A stretch of DNA of 64,000 nt from Metellina segmentata (GCA_947359465.1 OX375876.1:62874998-62938997); one strand, 5' to 3'; counted from the first letter of the stretch, positions 12,068-24,630 are shown. Notes: generated from the letters alone by a model not told the origin. Numbers and translations: made by a program.

Positions 12068-14450
12068 CAATTGCCTATTTTATCTTGTTCCCAATACTTA
12101 AAAGAATTCAATGTAATAACTATGTGCTTACACTTAATATATGCCTACATTATATCTTGTTCCTACACTTAATATTTCCAAGCACACAAAGAATGATATT
12201 CGGTCTTATTAACACAGCAGCAATAACAACTGTTTTCTCAAACGAGATCCATTTATTCAAAGATGCGTAACTTTATAGTAAGAGGATTTCATATATTTGC
12301 TTGAAATTGCGAAAGCCTGAAACTTGTTGATTCAAATTAAAACTCAAAGGAAATATCAACAATGAAAGTTCAAATTGCAACATCACTAATTACGAAAATC
12401 ATACGTTCAATCATCAAAACCCAACATACTAGCGTGCAGAATATATATAATCCCTACAATCTTCCTTCAGAAAGACACGAATGCAATGGACATCAATTTA
12501 TTCCAGTAAATTTCGGGATAGGTTCCATTACATGGCGGAAAACAGCACCTAAATATCTGTCAAACTGGAACGTATATTTTGGGATGTAGAAATAACTTTT
12601 CCCCGCCATTGATGCTCTTTGAGAGGAATAGTCTTAAAAAGATACGCGTTTTCGTTGCTTCTAACAAGTTACCTTAGGGATCGTTAGAAAAGGTTTAAAG
12701 ATTTACTGTGCACATAGGACAGTCTATAATCCCTATTTGAAGAGATCAGCGGTTGTTGAGGATTTCCGAGGGATCTGACCAACATTACACGGGGCTGTAA
12801 GTTCAAAACAGACCTAATTAATTTATCCATTGTCGGTTTATAGTATATTAATACGAATATTATTATTGTACTTCACTTTTAACAACTAAGGATATACCAT
12901 TTTGAGCTGTACTATTTAGAGCAACTTTAAAAACCCATTTTTATGAAAACTATTTATTTATCAAAATCTATACTTTTTTCAATAATTGTTTTTTTAATAG
13001 TAAATACGTCAAATTGATACATCATCAATTTGATGTTAACTAATGGAAAATTGTTAAATTAAGTTTGTTAAATTAATGGAAAGAAGTCTAGTCTATTGTC
13101 TGCATTTACCAAACGTAATTAAAAACTTGTAGAAAACATGCTTTTGATAAGTATCAAACTATAAATTTAAAATGCAGACTACGAACTGTATATACAGAGA
13201 TGACACATTAAATTTTCATCATAAGATAGGGGGCTATATTAAAAAATTACAATTTTAAAAATAAAAATCAACTAATAAAAGATTCAAAATACATTATTTT
13301 TTAAGTTTAGTTATTTATATTTTAACGAATTTACATTTTCGAACAATTTTTGAAATCATAATAAATAAATACTATTACAAGTTAAAAAGAACCATTATAA
13401 AAATATATTCTATTTTTTGACCTAATAGTCTTCGAACAGCTGTACAGTAAAACAAATTCGTCAGTGAATGAGTTTTTGTTACAAACAAACGGTACATTTC
13501 ATACGGTTCCCTATAAATATACCAGCGTGTCTCGTACCAGATACTAATACAGAAATAAAATTCATACTAGAACTATTGGAATGTAAAAATCTTCGCTCAC
13601 CACAACCTATAATATACTCCCTTAAACAGATACGCGGAAGGGAGAAAAGGGTGTGAACCATCAGTTTCTATTTTATTGAAAAGAAAAAAAAAACGGTTAT
13701 TCCTAGTGATTGATTGCATGGAACATGGATATCATGCAGGAACGAGAATTCACGCATACAATAGACACGTAAAGAACCCCGTTTTTTTTCCACGATACTC
13801 CACTGTTTCCTAAACACCGCACCTTACATCGGCATGACAACGGACCCAAAAAGGCGGGCTATCCCACTTGGAAGTGTCTGACACAACTTACCAAACATGT
13901 GCACGTTTCGCAAGGGAAGAAATGAAATAAAAAGAACTGGGGAAAAAATAAAAAACACCACCCGAAGAGAAAATCGTATTAGAGAATAATAACACAGCGG
14001 AGTTTTCTCTAAGAACAGGCTACTTCATCGGTATTAGGAAAATCGAATTTTTCGGACTTGGTTGAGTAATATTGGATTTTTTTCGCTTATTTATTTTCTC
14101 TGCCGCTCTTACTGGGTATTTTTCTTCCATTCAATATTCATTTATTCGCATTCCCTTGTTTTATGTCTGCATAACATGAAAAGTTTTGTAAGTTTGGTAG
14201 CGGAATAAAGAGGAAGGCGCGCGCTTTCTTAAGTTGCTTTTTTGTTGCTTGGTTTTTTGGAACGGATGTAAAAAATCGAGAATCGCCCGTAGATCTGTAA
14301 ATAATAAAACAACGCGTGAAGGATTTGTAGGATGTGCCGGGAAGTTTGGGAATGTCGTTGTTATTGGTAATTTACAACTCAATTTAAAATTAAGTCGTCA
14401 TTTTATTTATTACATTGAGTGGAAAGGTAGGTAGATATTTTAAGGTAACG
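12068..14450. other. AT-rich stretch, no gene seen
   Basis: Mostly AT-rich. 13700-14250 is somewhat GC-richer. A 46-nt minus-strand segment at 13886-13931 has acceptor-like and donor-like borders but is pyrimidine-rich and too short to support. Confidence 0.45.
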
Positions 14451-14478
14451 TATCACTGGAGCAACGCAGCTGGCTATT

Positions 14479-15200
14479 GGCGACTTTTTTTGGCGCACTT
14501 CTAAAGTCGCCAAGGAAGGACTAATTTCCTAACTCTTTTTCTGTCACAATTTTTTTTCTTTTTAAAACACACTTTTTAAGCACATTTCAGAACGTTTTAA
14601 AAAGTATATTTTTTAAAAACTCTCACAAAAAGTAGTAAGCTTAAGCACATATCAAAACACATTTGTGAACCAGCAGAGAAACTAAGCTACGAATGTTGGG
14701 TAAGAATACCCTGAAACTCATCAATTACACTAAATACAGTGGGCATGTTAAAAAAGAAAAAGATTTACAAAAGAAAAAATAATACAACCTGATAACGGTC
14801 AGAATTCTTTCGTAAAAAAATAATGAAAACAAAAATGGTCAAAAAAACAAAACTCTTAATCCTATCGTGAAAACTATTATAATAATAAAAAAATTCCACA
14901 ACTGTCAAAATACAAATAAATGGACCAATAGTATCACAGAAAACGATTTAAAAAGACCAATACAATCAAAGGATATTTTGAAGACAAAATAACCAATGGG
15001 AGGAAAGAAAAAATTTCAAACGAATCAATGAAATCAAACGATTTTAATGGATTTTGAAAGAACTCTCTAGAATATTCAAAATGAAAATTGAAAGTTTCCG
15101 TTTGCCGAGGTTGCCATGAAAACCACAACAACATTAACGAAAGATGGGTTGCCTTAATTTACCGTAACTCGCTACTAGAAGTGCGCCAAAAAAAATCGCC
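14479..15200. mobile_element. 722-bp unit bounded by 25-bp inverted repeats
   Basis: Left arm 14479-14503 and right arm 15176-15200 are reverse complements with one mismatch in 25 (GGCGACTTTTTTTGGCGCAC form). The left arm continues into AAAGTCGCC, so it also folds on itself. The interior is AT-rich and non-coding. No target-site duplication is visible. It could be a foldback/MITE element or an inverted duplication; the superfamily is unknown. Confidence 0.45.
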
Positions 15201-15460
15201 AAGCCGTTGCCATCACTCATAAACGTAGAGTGTAGCTGTACCACCCAATCATAGGGTCGGTATCCCATGATGGAGTTAAGTCCCACCTGAACTGACACAA
15301 CACGCTCTAAATTTCCACACCACGCCAACATGAGGACATGTGAAGCCATGACAGAACGTGGACTAACATCATTTGTATAAGATGGTCTTAGGTTGAATTA
15401 AAATTCGCAACCCTCCAGTTGCTAATCCGTTGCTTTTCCAACCGGGATAACACGGCCCTT
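15201..15460. repeat. Dispersed repeat fragment, family R
   Basis: Shares CACCACGCCAACATGAGGAC and the following AAGCCATGACAG with 26583-26620. The neighbouring CTGGCTATTGGCGAC motif recurs at 14470, 26331 and (minus strand) 25145-25160. The unit is non-coding and of unknown class. Confidence 0.4.
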
Positions 15461-15630
15461 ACTGGAAAGGAATAAAAAAAATCTATACATTTGTACAACT
15501 TAACCCTGAGACTCACACGAGTGTTATATTTTACAAACAAGCCATTATTTCAATAATATGAAGTCTTCTGTGGTATCTAAAGAGTTTTGATCTAATTGGG
15601 ACCGTAAAAATAAATTGAAGCTTGGGCTCT

Positions 15631-15785
15631 AATGGCGGAATGGCTGTATGGCCAAGCTGTGCAAACACAAGACAGCGTAAAGTAATGGATATATACACAC
15701 ATAGAAATATTCACTCACAGAAGAAATACTACAGGGGAGTATCCAACCTGCTCCGCTTACAACTCATGAGTACTCGGGATGCATG
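15631..15785 (-). repeat. tRNA-derived SINE, copy 1 (diverged)
   Basis: Matches the other copies by GGCCAAGCTGTGC, ACACAAGACAGCGTAA and TATACACACA blocks in the same order. The promoter head, expected at the high-coordinate side, is degraded. Confidence 0.4.
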
Positions 15786-15837
15786 TGGATGTTTTATGTG
15801 TTGTGCGATATCTAAGTTGGTACTTAGGCCCGGTCGA

Positions 15838-16505
15838 GTTTTATGATAGAACCAGACGTGGTCCAACAATGTTTTTTCGCTCAAGTAAATAGACGTACAC
15901 ACACAAGGAAAGTCGTACTGTCACTGAAGAGAGAAATACACCCAGAGTTTTTAGAGTAATGGAACCTGGATCGCCTCCATACTAGGGATGCGGCATCGAT
16001 AGCAAAACATCGATGTTCAAAATTAAAACATCGATGTTGATAATACATCGCCCCCAAATCATCGATGTTTTTAAAATTCAATGTATTTAAACTTGTTTCC
16101 CCATTTCTTAAAATTGGCTTAGCAACTAGTGATGCGACATCGGCTCCAATACATGGATGTTTTTTTCTAAAACATCAATGTTTAGAAAACATCTACATAG
16201 ATGTCGCATCCCTACTTTTCAGACCTTTCATCTTTGGTCACTTTGGTCTAAAAGTATGTACAATTCGCTGATTATAAAAATTATGCTACTAGGTTATTTT
16301 AAAATTTTTTATAACAGTACTTTTTTCATTTAAAAATAAAACATCGACAACGTAAAAACATCGACAAGTATAAACATCGATGTTACCAAAACATCGACCC
16401 CAATACATCGATGTTAAATACATCGATGTTTTGAAAACATCGACATCGATGTCGCATCCCTACTCCATACCGCTGTCTGTTAATGCTATGGGCTAACCCA
16501 CTGAT
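15838..16505 (-). repeat. tRNA-derived SINE, copy 2, interrupted by a hAT-type MITE
   Basis: SINE blocks run from about 15838 (TTTTATGATAGAACCAG) through AGTAAATAGACGTACACACA and GAAGAGAGAAATACACCCAG to CTCCATAC at 15982. They resume after the MITE at 16471 and end at GGGCTAACCCA. Read on the minus strand, the head begins TGGGTTAGCCCA, giving TAGCCCA as an A-box core. The clean interruption dates the SINE as older than the MITE. Confidence 0.6.
15983..16462. mobile_element. hAT-type MITE with 8-bp target duplication
   Basis: The 480-bp element starts TAGGGATGCGGCATCGAT and ends with the reverse complement TAGGGATGCGACATCGAT (17/18 match). It is flanked on both sides by the perfect 8-bp direct repeat CTCCATAC (15975-15982 and 16463-16470). 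An 8-bp duplication and short YAGGG-type ends are diagnostic of the hAT superfamily. The interior is built almost wholly of AACATCGATGTT palindromes and codes for nothing. A smaller inverted pair (TAGTGATGCGACAT at 16127, ATGTCGCATCCCTA ending 16214) sits inside, suggesting nested or rearranged ends. Confidence 0.8.
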
Positions 16506-16510
16506 CAATT

Positions 16511-18712
16511 ACTGGGGCCCGGAATCATGTAACCTACCTTTACTCGTAGAGAAGCTATGGGAAATTTTCAAGCCCGCTGATTCATTGGTTTCTCACCGTC
16601 ATCTATGATGTCACTAATGCAAATGCGTGAGGAGTATCAATATTTACGTTCAATGCCGAGTCTCGTGGTGCTCACTGCTCTCTGTAAAATTCTTTCAGTT
16701 ATTTTCCCCGTATGGAGCCTAGGTATTTCAGTGCAAATACAAACCTTGAGAACTTGTCAAATTCTTTTCAGTTGTATGTTAAGGATTCGATAAAAAATTA
16801 TGTTATTCGCTATCAATTTCTGACAATCTCAACGCGAAAGATTTCGTTTCTAAATAACTTGAGTAAATTGAGCCTAGTTGATTCAGTACATTCAAATACA
16901 TAACATGAGAACTTGCCCAATTCTTTTCAGTTGTTTGCTAAGGATTCTATAAAAAATTATGTTATTCGCCATCAATTTCTGACAATCTCAACGCGTAAGA
17001 TTTCGTTTCTAAATAACTTGAGTAAATTGAGCCTAGTTGATTCAGTACATTCAAATACATAACATGAGAACTAAGAATTGAGAACTTGTCCAATTCTTTT
17101 CAGTTGTTTACTAAGGATTCTATAAAAAATTATGTTATTCGCTATCAATTTCTGACAATCTCAACGCGAAAGATTTCGTTTCTAAATAACTTCAGTAAAT
17201 TGAGCCTAGTTGATTCAGTACAAATACATAACATGAGAACTAAGACTTGAGAACTTGCCCAATTCTTTTCAGTTGTTTACTAAGGATTCTATAAAAAATT
17301 ATGTTATTCGCCATCAATTTCTGACAATCTCAACGCGAAAGATTTCGTTTCTAAATAACTTGAGTAAATTGAGCCTAGTTGATTCAGTACATTCAAATAC
17401 ATAACATGAGAACTTGCCCAATTCTTTTCAGTTGTTTGCTAAGGATTCTATAAAAAATTATGTTATTCGCCATCAATTTCTGACAATCTCAACGCGTAAG
17501 ATTTCGTTTCTAAATAACTTGAGTAAATTGTGAGCCTAGTTGATTCAGTACATTCAAATACATAACATGAGAACTAAGAATTGAGAACTTGTCCAATTCT
17601 TTTCAGTTGTTTACTAAGGATTCTATAAAAAATTATGTTATTCGCTATCAATTTCTGACAATCTCAACGCGAAAGATTTCGTTTCTAAATAACTTCAGTA
17701 AATTGAGCCTAGTTGATTCAGTACAAATACATAACATGAGAACTAAGACTTGAGAACTTGCCCAATTCTTTTCAGTTGTTTACTAAGGATTCTATAAAAA
17801 ATTATGTTATTCGCCATCAATTTCTGACAATCTCAACGCGAAAGATTTCGTTTCTAAATAACTTGAGTAAATTGAGCCTAGTTGATTCAGTACATTCAAA
17901 TACATAACATGAGAACTTGCCCAATTCTTTTCAGTTGTTTGCTAAGGATTCTATAAAAAATTATGTTATTCGCCATCAATTTCTGACAATCTCAACGCGT
18001 AAGATTTCGTTTCTAAATAACTTGAGTAAATTGTGAGCCTAGTTGATTCAGTACATTCAAATACATAACATGAGAACTAAGAATTGAGAACTTGTCCAAT
18101 TCTTTTCAGTTGTTTACTAAGGATTCTATAAAAAATTATGTTATTCGCTATCAATTTCTGACAATCTCAACGCGAAAGATTTCGTTTCTAAATAACTTCA
18201 GTAAATTGAGCCTAGTTGATTCAGTACAAATACATAACATGAGAACTAAGACTTGAGAACTTGCCCAATTCTTTTCAGTTGTTTACTAAGGATTCTATAA
18301 AAAATTATGTTATTCGCCATCAATTTCTGACAATCTCAACGCGAAAGATTTCGTTTCTAAATAACTTGAGTAAATTGAGCCTAGTTGATTCAGTACATTC
18401 AAATACATAACATGAGAACTAAGACTTGAGAACTTGTCCAATTCTTTTCAGTTGTTTGCTAAGGATTCTATAAAATGATGAGAATTTCTGTTAGCTGAGA
18501 ATCGTTAAAAAAATCTCCGCTGAGCAATCATTATTGGACGGACTGAGCACGAAACTTGCCATTGCAAGTAAATGTTGATACTTCTCACGCATGCGCACTA
18601 CAAGTGAATGACGTCATAAATCATGGGGTGAGAAACCAACGAATCAGGGGGCTAAATTATTCCATGTTTTCTACTCGAGTATAAGTAGGTTATATGCGGC
18701 CCGGAGTGCAGA
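16511..18712. mobile_element. Long-inverted-repeat element carrying an internal satellite array
   Basis: About 165 bp at 16515-16680 recurs in inverted orientation at about 18541-18706. Shared blocks in order are GGTTTCTCACC, GATG/GACGTCA, GCGTGAG-AGTATCAA, TTTAC and CAATG. The arms are clearly diverged. Between them lies the tandem array at 16683-18476. No target-site duplication was found and there is no coding capacity. The architecture resembles foldback or MITE families that give rise to satellites (for example Tetris/220TR in Drosophila virilis); assignment to a class is inference. Confidence 0.6.
16683..18476. repeat. Tandem satellite with trimeric higher-order period of 503 bp
   Basis: Successive TGTTATTCGC marks lie at 16801, 16960, 17133, 17302, 17461, 17636, 17805, 17964, 18139 and 18308. 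The spacings are 159, 173, 169, 159, 175, 169, 159, 175 and 169. Monomers of three lengths thus recur in fixed order, and equivalent monomers 503 bp apart are nearly identical while neighbours differ. The first monomer (before 16800) is the most diverged, as is usual at an array edge. About eleven monomers in all. Confidence 0.9.
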
Positions 18713-21379
18713 CTAATGATTGCTGAAGAGTGTTCTTAATGGGTACCTGGTAGTAAATTTGTTGGTGTAACTAATAACTTTGATCCAAATGTATCAGAAA
18801 GCACAAGATCTAAATAATGTACATGCTGTTAAAACTCTAATGGCTATCTGCTCTTTATTCATCGATGCTTTTTTTCTGGAACTTTATGAATCCTTTCATT
18901 CTTATCTTCCATATCAGTGCGTTCACGCGTAGCGATATTGTTACTGAATGAAAGATTTGTTTAAATATCCACTGATATGGTTTATCAATGCCTTATTTAA
19001 TCTAGGTCCCTTGACGTTTAACTAAGCTTTGGATTATCAGCAGCTCAAACTGAATTTTGAGTATTTCTGTTTACACAAGGCTATATCGGGACTGGGAAAG
19101 TAAGTATTTGTAATTTGGAATACTTATTACGACTGCCATATCATAGATATTGAAAGAAATATAAATAAATTGTTTTTGAGATCTGTTTATTTTATGAGTT
19201 ACGAATCTTATGGCGTACATTCTTCTGAATTGCGAAAACAATTATGTTCATTACTTTGAAGCTCCGTAGATATTACCTTATAACCTTCTACATAATAAAA
19301 TGGATTATCACGTGTTTAATTTTTTTGTTTTCATTTTAGCATTCCCTGATATATTCGAAAAACTAAATTTTTTAATTTCAAACCTCTAAAAATAATGCAT
19401 GTAGCAATTTTACGATAAATAGATTTTTAAACTGCGTAATTATTTCTAGGGAATTAATATATTTTTAATGCTTTCAATTTGATAGATAATATGGTTCAAT
19501 GAAGGTTTTTAATCTAGATAATATCTAACTGTATTCGTGAATGTCTTTCTTTTATTTTTTTTCCACATTTTTTGTCCTCTGTAATTGGATTTTTCACTGT
19601 AGAGATACAATTAAACAAATTATGCTTCGGTTAGAAAAACGTCTGTAGAATTGATTAGTGCTCGTGTTGAATCTATTTTCAGGTTAAAATAATTTTGCTT
19701 TTCACAAATGATTTCGTAGTGTATCAACTATTTCAGATATTTCTAAATATTTTTTTATTATATTTAAAGAGTATTAGAATGCATCCAAGCTACTTTCTTA
19801 AGAAACGAAAAGCATAAAGTCTAGTCATTTGTCTAATGGAATGGATGTCCATTGTGAACAATAGCGATCAAAATGTTTGAAATGCTATAAGACAGCCTAA
19901 AGGAAATAATTCAAGAATTACTGGCTATATAATAACATTCATAGCCTAAAACATTTAAGAAACCACACAAACGAAATTTCAAATCATTCTGGAGCTGTTC
20001 AAATATAGTTACGTTAAAGAAAATAAATAAAATATTAAAAGAAATTTTCGAGGAAAAAAAGCAATTGGTAGGAAAAAGTTAAATTTTCCATACATATTCA
20101 TTAAGCGATAAACGGGCGCATTCGGTAAAAATGGTTGGGGTAATTTAATTTCCTTAATTAAATGAAACTTTTAGCTTTGGAAACGTATTTCTTCTTTTTC
20201 CTTTCTAAGGATCAGTTATTACAAAATAATGTCAGCTAGTAAGGAAACGATCATTCTTTTTCCGGATACATTTGGATATTGAGTTTTATTTGGGGGTCTT
20301 TGGAACTTTAAAAATGAGTCAACGTTGAATTACTTTATTGATCTGCAAAGTGAGGTGTTGGCTGTTTCAATTTTCCCATAAAAATATTTAAAGATATTGT
20401 AATAAAAGTTTTAACTGCAACTATTCTTTTGATTTAAATAATAGTAAATACTGAAAAATGCATTTAAAAAGAAACATTAATTTTTTTAAAAGCATATTCA
20501 CAAGCAGTAAGATTTATTAACAACAAAATATAAAAGACTACTTTAGATCTGGAACTGTTTTCAGTTCGAGGTCCCATTTTAGCTTTCGTAGCTTTAAAGC
20601 TTTTTTTGCTCATTTGAAGGAAAGTAAGCACAGTAGTGATAACAATATTTGCTTTACTTACATTTTTCAAAATGATGTTCCTTGTTTACAAAGTGCAAAA
20701 TAAAATAAAAGAAATAAAAAAATGACTGGCATTAATTGTTCAAAAATATATAATTTGGATCTGACTTTTACGATTTTATTTTAATATTTCTTGTTTAAAA
20801 TGCTAATCAATATATTAATACTTATTTAGTATGCTTAATGATTATTTGACTTAACGCTTAATTTGTTTATTGTCACATTGCAAGATCTTATCCAATAATT
20901 TACCAGTTGTCAACTAGTTTACTATATTAATTCGAAAGCAAGTTCGGTAAAATGAATAAACCAGCATCATCATTCTATTGTAGCGAAATGGAATTTTGCT
21001 TAGGCACGTAGTTCAATACTGACAATACCGTCTTTTCATTTGCTACGTTAAATTAGTCCAGAGTAAAAAGAGACCATAAACACATCTTGAAATAGACATA
21101 ACAAACTAAGGTTGTAAAATACACCGTAAAAATAACACTGTACAACCAAAAATTTTCTTGAAATACCATGAAGTCCTATCAAAGATGTTTACGCATCGCA
21201 GATACCAGAGACACTCGCGTAAACAAATCGTAATCAGATAATGAAATGGTTGTCATGTATTTCCCTATAGATTATACCACACAACAAAGCTGAATATCAA
21301 GCAACCACGAGTCATACGCCGGTGCAATTTTATAGTCAGAATGGAATAGCCTTTGATGGTATCATACTCATGAAGCAAC
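18713..21379. other. AT-rich stretch, nothing recognised
   Basis: No repeats, RNA genes or coding signals seen. Confidence 0.55.
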
Positions 21380-22080
21380 CCTTAAAACTCGGCGACAAAA
21401 AGAAACGCCGCGCGGGCACGTAGCCAACACCAAACTATAAACCTTCATTGTCTTCGGTCCTTCCTCAGCTACATTTTTATAGGTTCTTCCGCGCCAATTT
21501 GGCCACCATTCCCTTAAAGATTCCTCCCAGCCCACTGGATGCCGCGCTGTAACCCATGTTACAATCAACAAATCCTGGTTTAATCCCACTTACATCCATG
21601 TTGTGGAAGGATCCACCCTCCCCCAACAAGGCGGTCACTAAAAAGGCTTCTTTTTCAGTTTCTTTTTATAGGACAAACAGCACGCAGAGATTCGGCTGGC
21701 CTGCCTCTTCCCCTCTGCAAGAGTATCCAGCAATTCTTGTTAGTCGGGTACATGACGTTAAGATTCTCGCAAAGGCCCAAAGGATTACCGAAATCGATTT
21801 TCGGGTTAACTTTTGCCGGGGCCCCGACATCGCAAATGTCATTTTAATCGCCACCCTTCGTCGGTGTTGTCCATAAGGGCGGGAGTTTCGCGGTTTTCCG
21901 CTGATTAGATTCGAGACCGTGCGGCCCCTTGCATTCGCGAAGTTTACCTCCCTCCTGTGGTATTAGTAATTCAGATGGATGTTTTAGAGGAGCCGACTTT
22001 TAGGGGTTGTTTCATGTTTATTCAATAATCGAATCAGTCCCTTAGACACGGGGAGGCTAATAGGCTCTTTAAGTCTTGGC
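21380..22080. other. GC-raised, repeat-poor island
   Basis: Clear rise in GC over about 700 bp. Plus (21556-21876, 106 codons) and minus frames overlap and neither resembles a known protein, as expected for balanced-composition non-coding DNA. Candidate conserved non-coding element. Confidence 0.3.
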
Positions 22081-22247
22081 TCTCTTTTATACGTGGGTAT
22101 TCTGCTTTGAGGAAAAAAGTATGGTGTCTTTATTTGGTTTTTAATGCAATTAGGTGTAGAAGAATGAAGCGCGTATTTTAGAATATAATGTATCAGAATA
22201 CTGTCAAATGGTTTGTTTTAAATTCAGTTTTGATTAGTTGGCTTAAG

Positions 22248-22325
22248 GTTTCATGGCGCAAAGGCCATATTTGGTCAAGCTGAGCCCAAAACAAGACAGC
22301 ATTGTCAAGCAACTGTGAAAAGAAA
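22248..22325 (-). repeat. tRNA-derived SINE, 3'-end fragment
   Basis: TTTCATGGCGCAAAGGCCAT, then ATTTGGTCAAGCTGAGCC and ACAAGACAGCATTGTCAAGC. This is the tail side of the family; the promoter head is missing. Confidence 0.5.
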
Positions 22326-23639
22326 GAGAATGATCGCTTGAGAATCCAAGAGTCGCGACAGCCATGTTTACCAGAGACAGTTTACCAAAACCCCATGGGA
22401 AAATAATGGATCATTAGCGTGCCTAGAGTTCGTGAAGGTCGTACACAAAAGATGTATTCCCGAGTGGAATTGAGTTTGGGATGAAGTAATGAAGCATTTT
22501 CGTTATACTGGCAATTTAAAGTGATCGGATAATATTTAATACTGATTATAATTTATATCCCTGGATAATTGCAAGCTAATGATTCAAATTTTAGATATAT
22601 TTTCACTTTTATGTGCCCACGCTTAAGCAGAGTGCTCGTGAAACAGATTTACATGAGACTTATAAAATGAAAGTATTACGTGCGACGAAATAATCATTCA
22701 GATAAAAATTACTGACGATTATAGTTTAGAACAAAACTTACGTAAATAAAAGGTGATGCGGTTATATTATTAAAGCAATTTGTTCCTGGACATTACTTAA
22801 CGTTTGATTTAATGTAAAGCCGTTTTACGTTTTTCATCTTGCATAATGATAAAAGTGAAACAAAATTTTAATATCCGGACCTTAACCATCCCATTTACTT
22901 CTATTATGTTCATCTGGCAATAAAATGAAACAATAAAACCAAGAATTAAACAACAATCGTTGACGTTCATTCAATTTATTACATGTTATATAAAAAAACC
23001 ACAAGTTTATAAAGCTACTTACATAGCAAAACGTCAAAAGTATAGAAAAATAAGAGTGAAATTAATCAAACATTTGAAATATATCCATTACATTTATGAT
23101 TAAAAAATTATTCCGTCAAAATCGAAAAGGAATGCTAGGTCTAGTAAATAACTGGATAGTTACTTTGGAGTTTCATTGAGGTAGGGTAAAGTAAAAACCT
23201 ATTTCGCATCACTGATTTTAAAGTTTATGTTTTAAATTGTTCAAAATATACTACACTTTCTATGAGCTTCAATATAGCATATCGAAACTACATTAACATG
23301 AAACTTGCGTAAGCTGAAAGTTCCTGTACTGAGGAAAATGCATTATTTTTAATACGGAACACGGACCGAAAAGTACATATCATCAAATAATAGTGTGGAT
23401 TTAAATTGAATGTAAAATCAAACTGAAAAACATTCAAGCATTTGCTACAGTTCCAATTGATTCGGGTCCTGTCCAATGCTGAGCATGAATCCCCCGTGGA
23501 AAGAAACAATCGAAGCAAATAAACCAATGGATGTGACAGTAACCACCATTTACTAACTCTCCATAAATCCAAACCAGAAAATCCCATAAAACGCATTTAA
23601 ATCACCCGATATAAATGCAAATGACATCGAATTAACGGT
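22326..23639. other. AT-rich stretch, nothing recognised
   Basis: No structure found beyond base composition. Confidence 0.5.
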
Positions 23640-24180
23640 TCCACTCCTTAAGCTTCTTCTTACCCCATTCCCGTCCCTGGAGAAAAACAAAGTTCGAACC
23701 CATTTTCGGCCTCTTCCTCAAACTCGACTGATATTGCGTCGTAAAACACGGCCGTCTGAAAAGCAAAATGTTTTCCCGAAGAACTTTCCCGGACAAGAGT
23801 TACTATTCTATCTTCCCCCTTTTATCTCGACTGCATGTAAAAGACAGGCCGTCCTCTAGAAGACGCAACTCCTCAGCTGATCACATGGGCCTTGCCAAAT
23901 AACCAATCATTAGGGGTGCCTTCACAACCGATTGAACTCAAGTTGATGGTTTTCGGGTCTCCCCGCTAGAAACAAGGTCCCTTAACACAGAAGACCTTTT
24001 GCTTGAAACATTGCTATGGGCCATCGCTTTGTGCCATGCCTCACAACACGAAGCGACGAACCTTATTTTTTTCGTTTTCCCTTTCCCTATTTTTTCGGAG
24101 CTAGTTGCCCCTCAGGGGATATCTTGTAGTTACTTTTTCTGCACAGAGGTCACTTGCGATGACTGTGTATAGGACTTGGC
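23640..24180. other. GC-raised, repeat-poor island
   Basis: Balanced composition against AT-rich flanks. Contains the minus-strand exon-like segment 23664-23755; the rest shows no coding or repeat signal. Confidence 0.3.
23664..23755 (-). CDS. Weak candidate internal exon, unknown protein
   Basis: The acceptor-like string CATTTTGCTTTTCAG precedes 92 nt that are open in one frame, beginning TAVFYDAISVEFEEE, and a donor-like GTAAGA follows GGAATGGG. It starts in phase 0 and leaves two bases at the end. The frame also stays open upstream of the acceptor for about 23 more codons, so the open frame alone is not strong evidence. I do not recognise the peptide. No neighbouring exon with compatible phase was found. 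It may be a chance combination inside a conserved non-coding island. Confidence 0.28.
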
Positions 24181-24489
24181 TATTTTAGGTTTAACGGACC
24201 ACAACGCGTTGTAGAGGAAGTTGCCCACTGAAACTAATTTTACAGTGGGAAATTAGTTTCAACGGACACCATACTAATTTTCTTTAGAACTGCACTGTAT
24301 AATTGAACTGATACGTTCTTCAAAAGGACAGGCTCAGCGCATTTTTTGGTAGTTATCTGGTTACAACACGTAGTAAATTACCAGCTGCTTATATCGTTCA
24401 AATGCGTCAGTTCAGTTTGGCATTGTGGCATTCCGAGCAACCTTATGTATTGAAACTAATGTGTAACTTAACAAAGTTAATTGGTTGCC

Positions 24490-24630
24490 TTTGTATGGTG
24501 CAAGGGCCATATTCGGTCATGTACGTCTTGTCGATACACGTCAAGCAACGTAAACACACAAGAAAAATTTTACTGATGCTGAAGAGAGATATACACCCAG
24601 GGTAAGAAGCAGCAGGAATCGAACTTACGC
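24490..24630 (-). repeat. tRNA-derived SINE, copy with intact box B
   Basis: Runs from TGTATGGTGCAAGGGCCATA to the box B region. Read on the minus strand, 24615-24625 gives AGTTCGATTCC, one base from the Pol III box B consensus GGTTCGANTCC. The A-box side is cut off by the adjoining TTAA-type repeat at about 24631. Confidence 0.6.
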
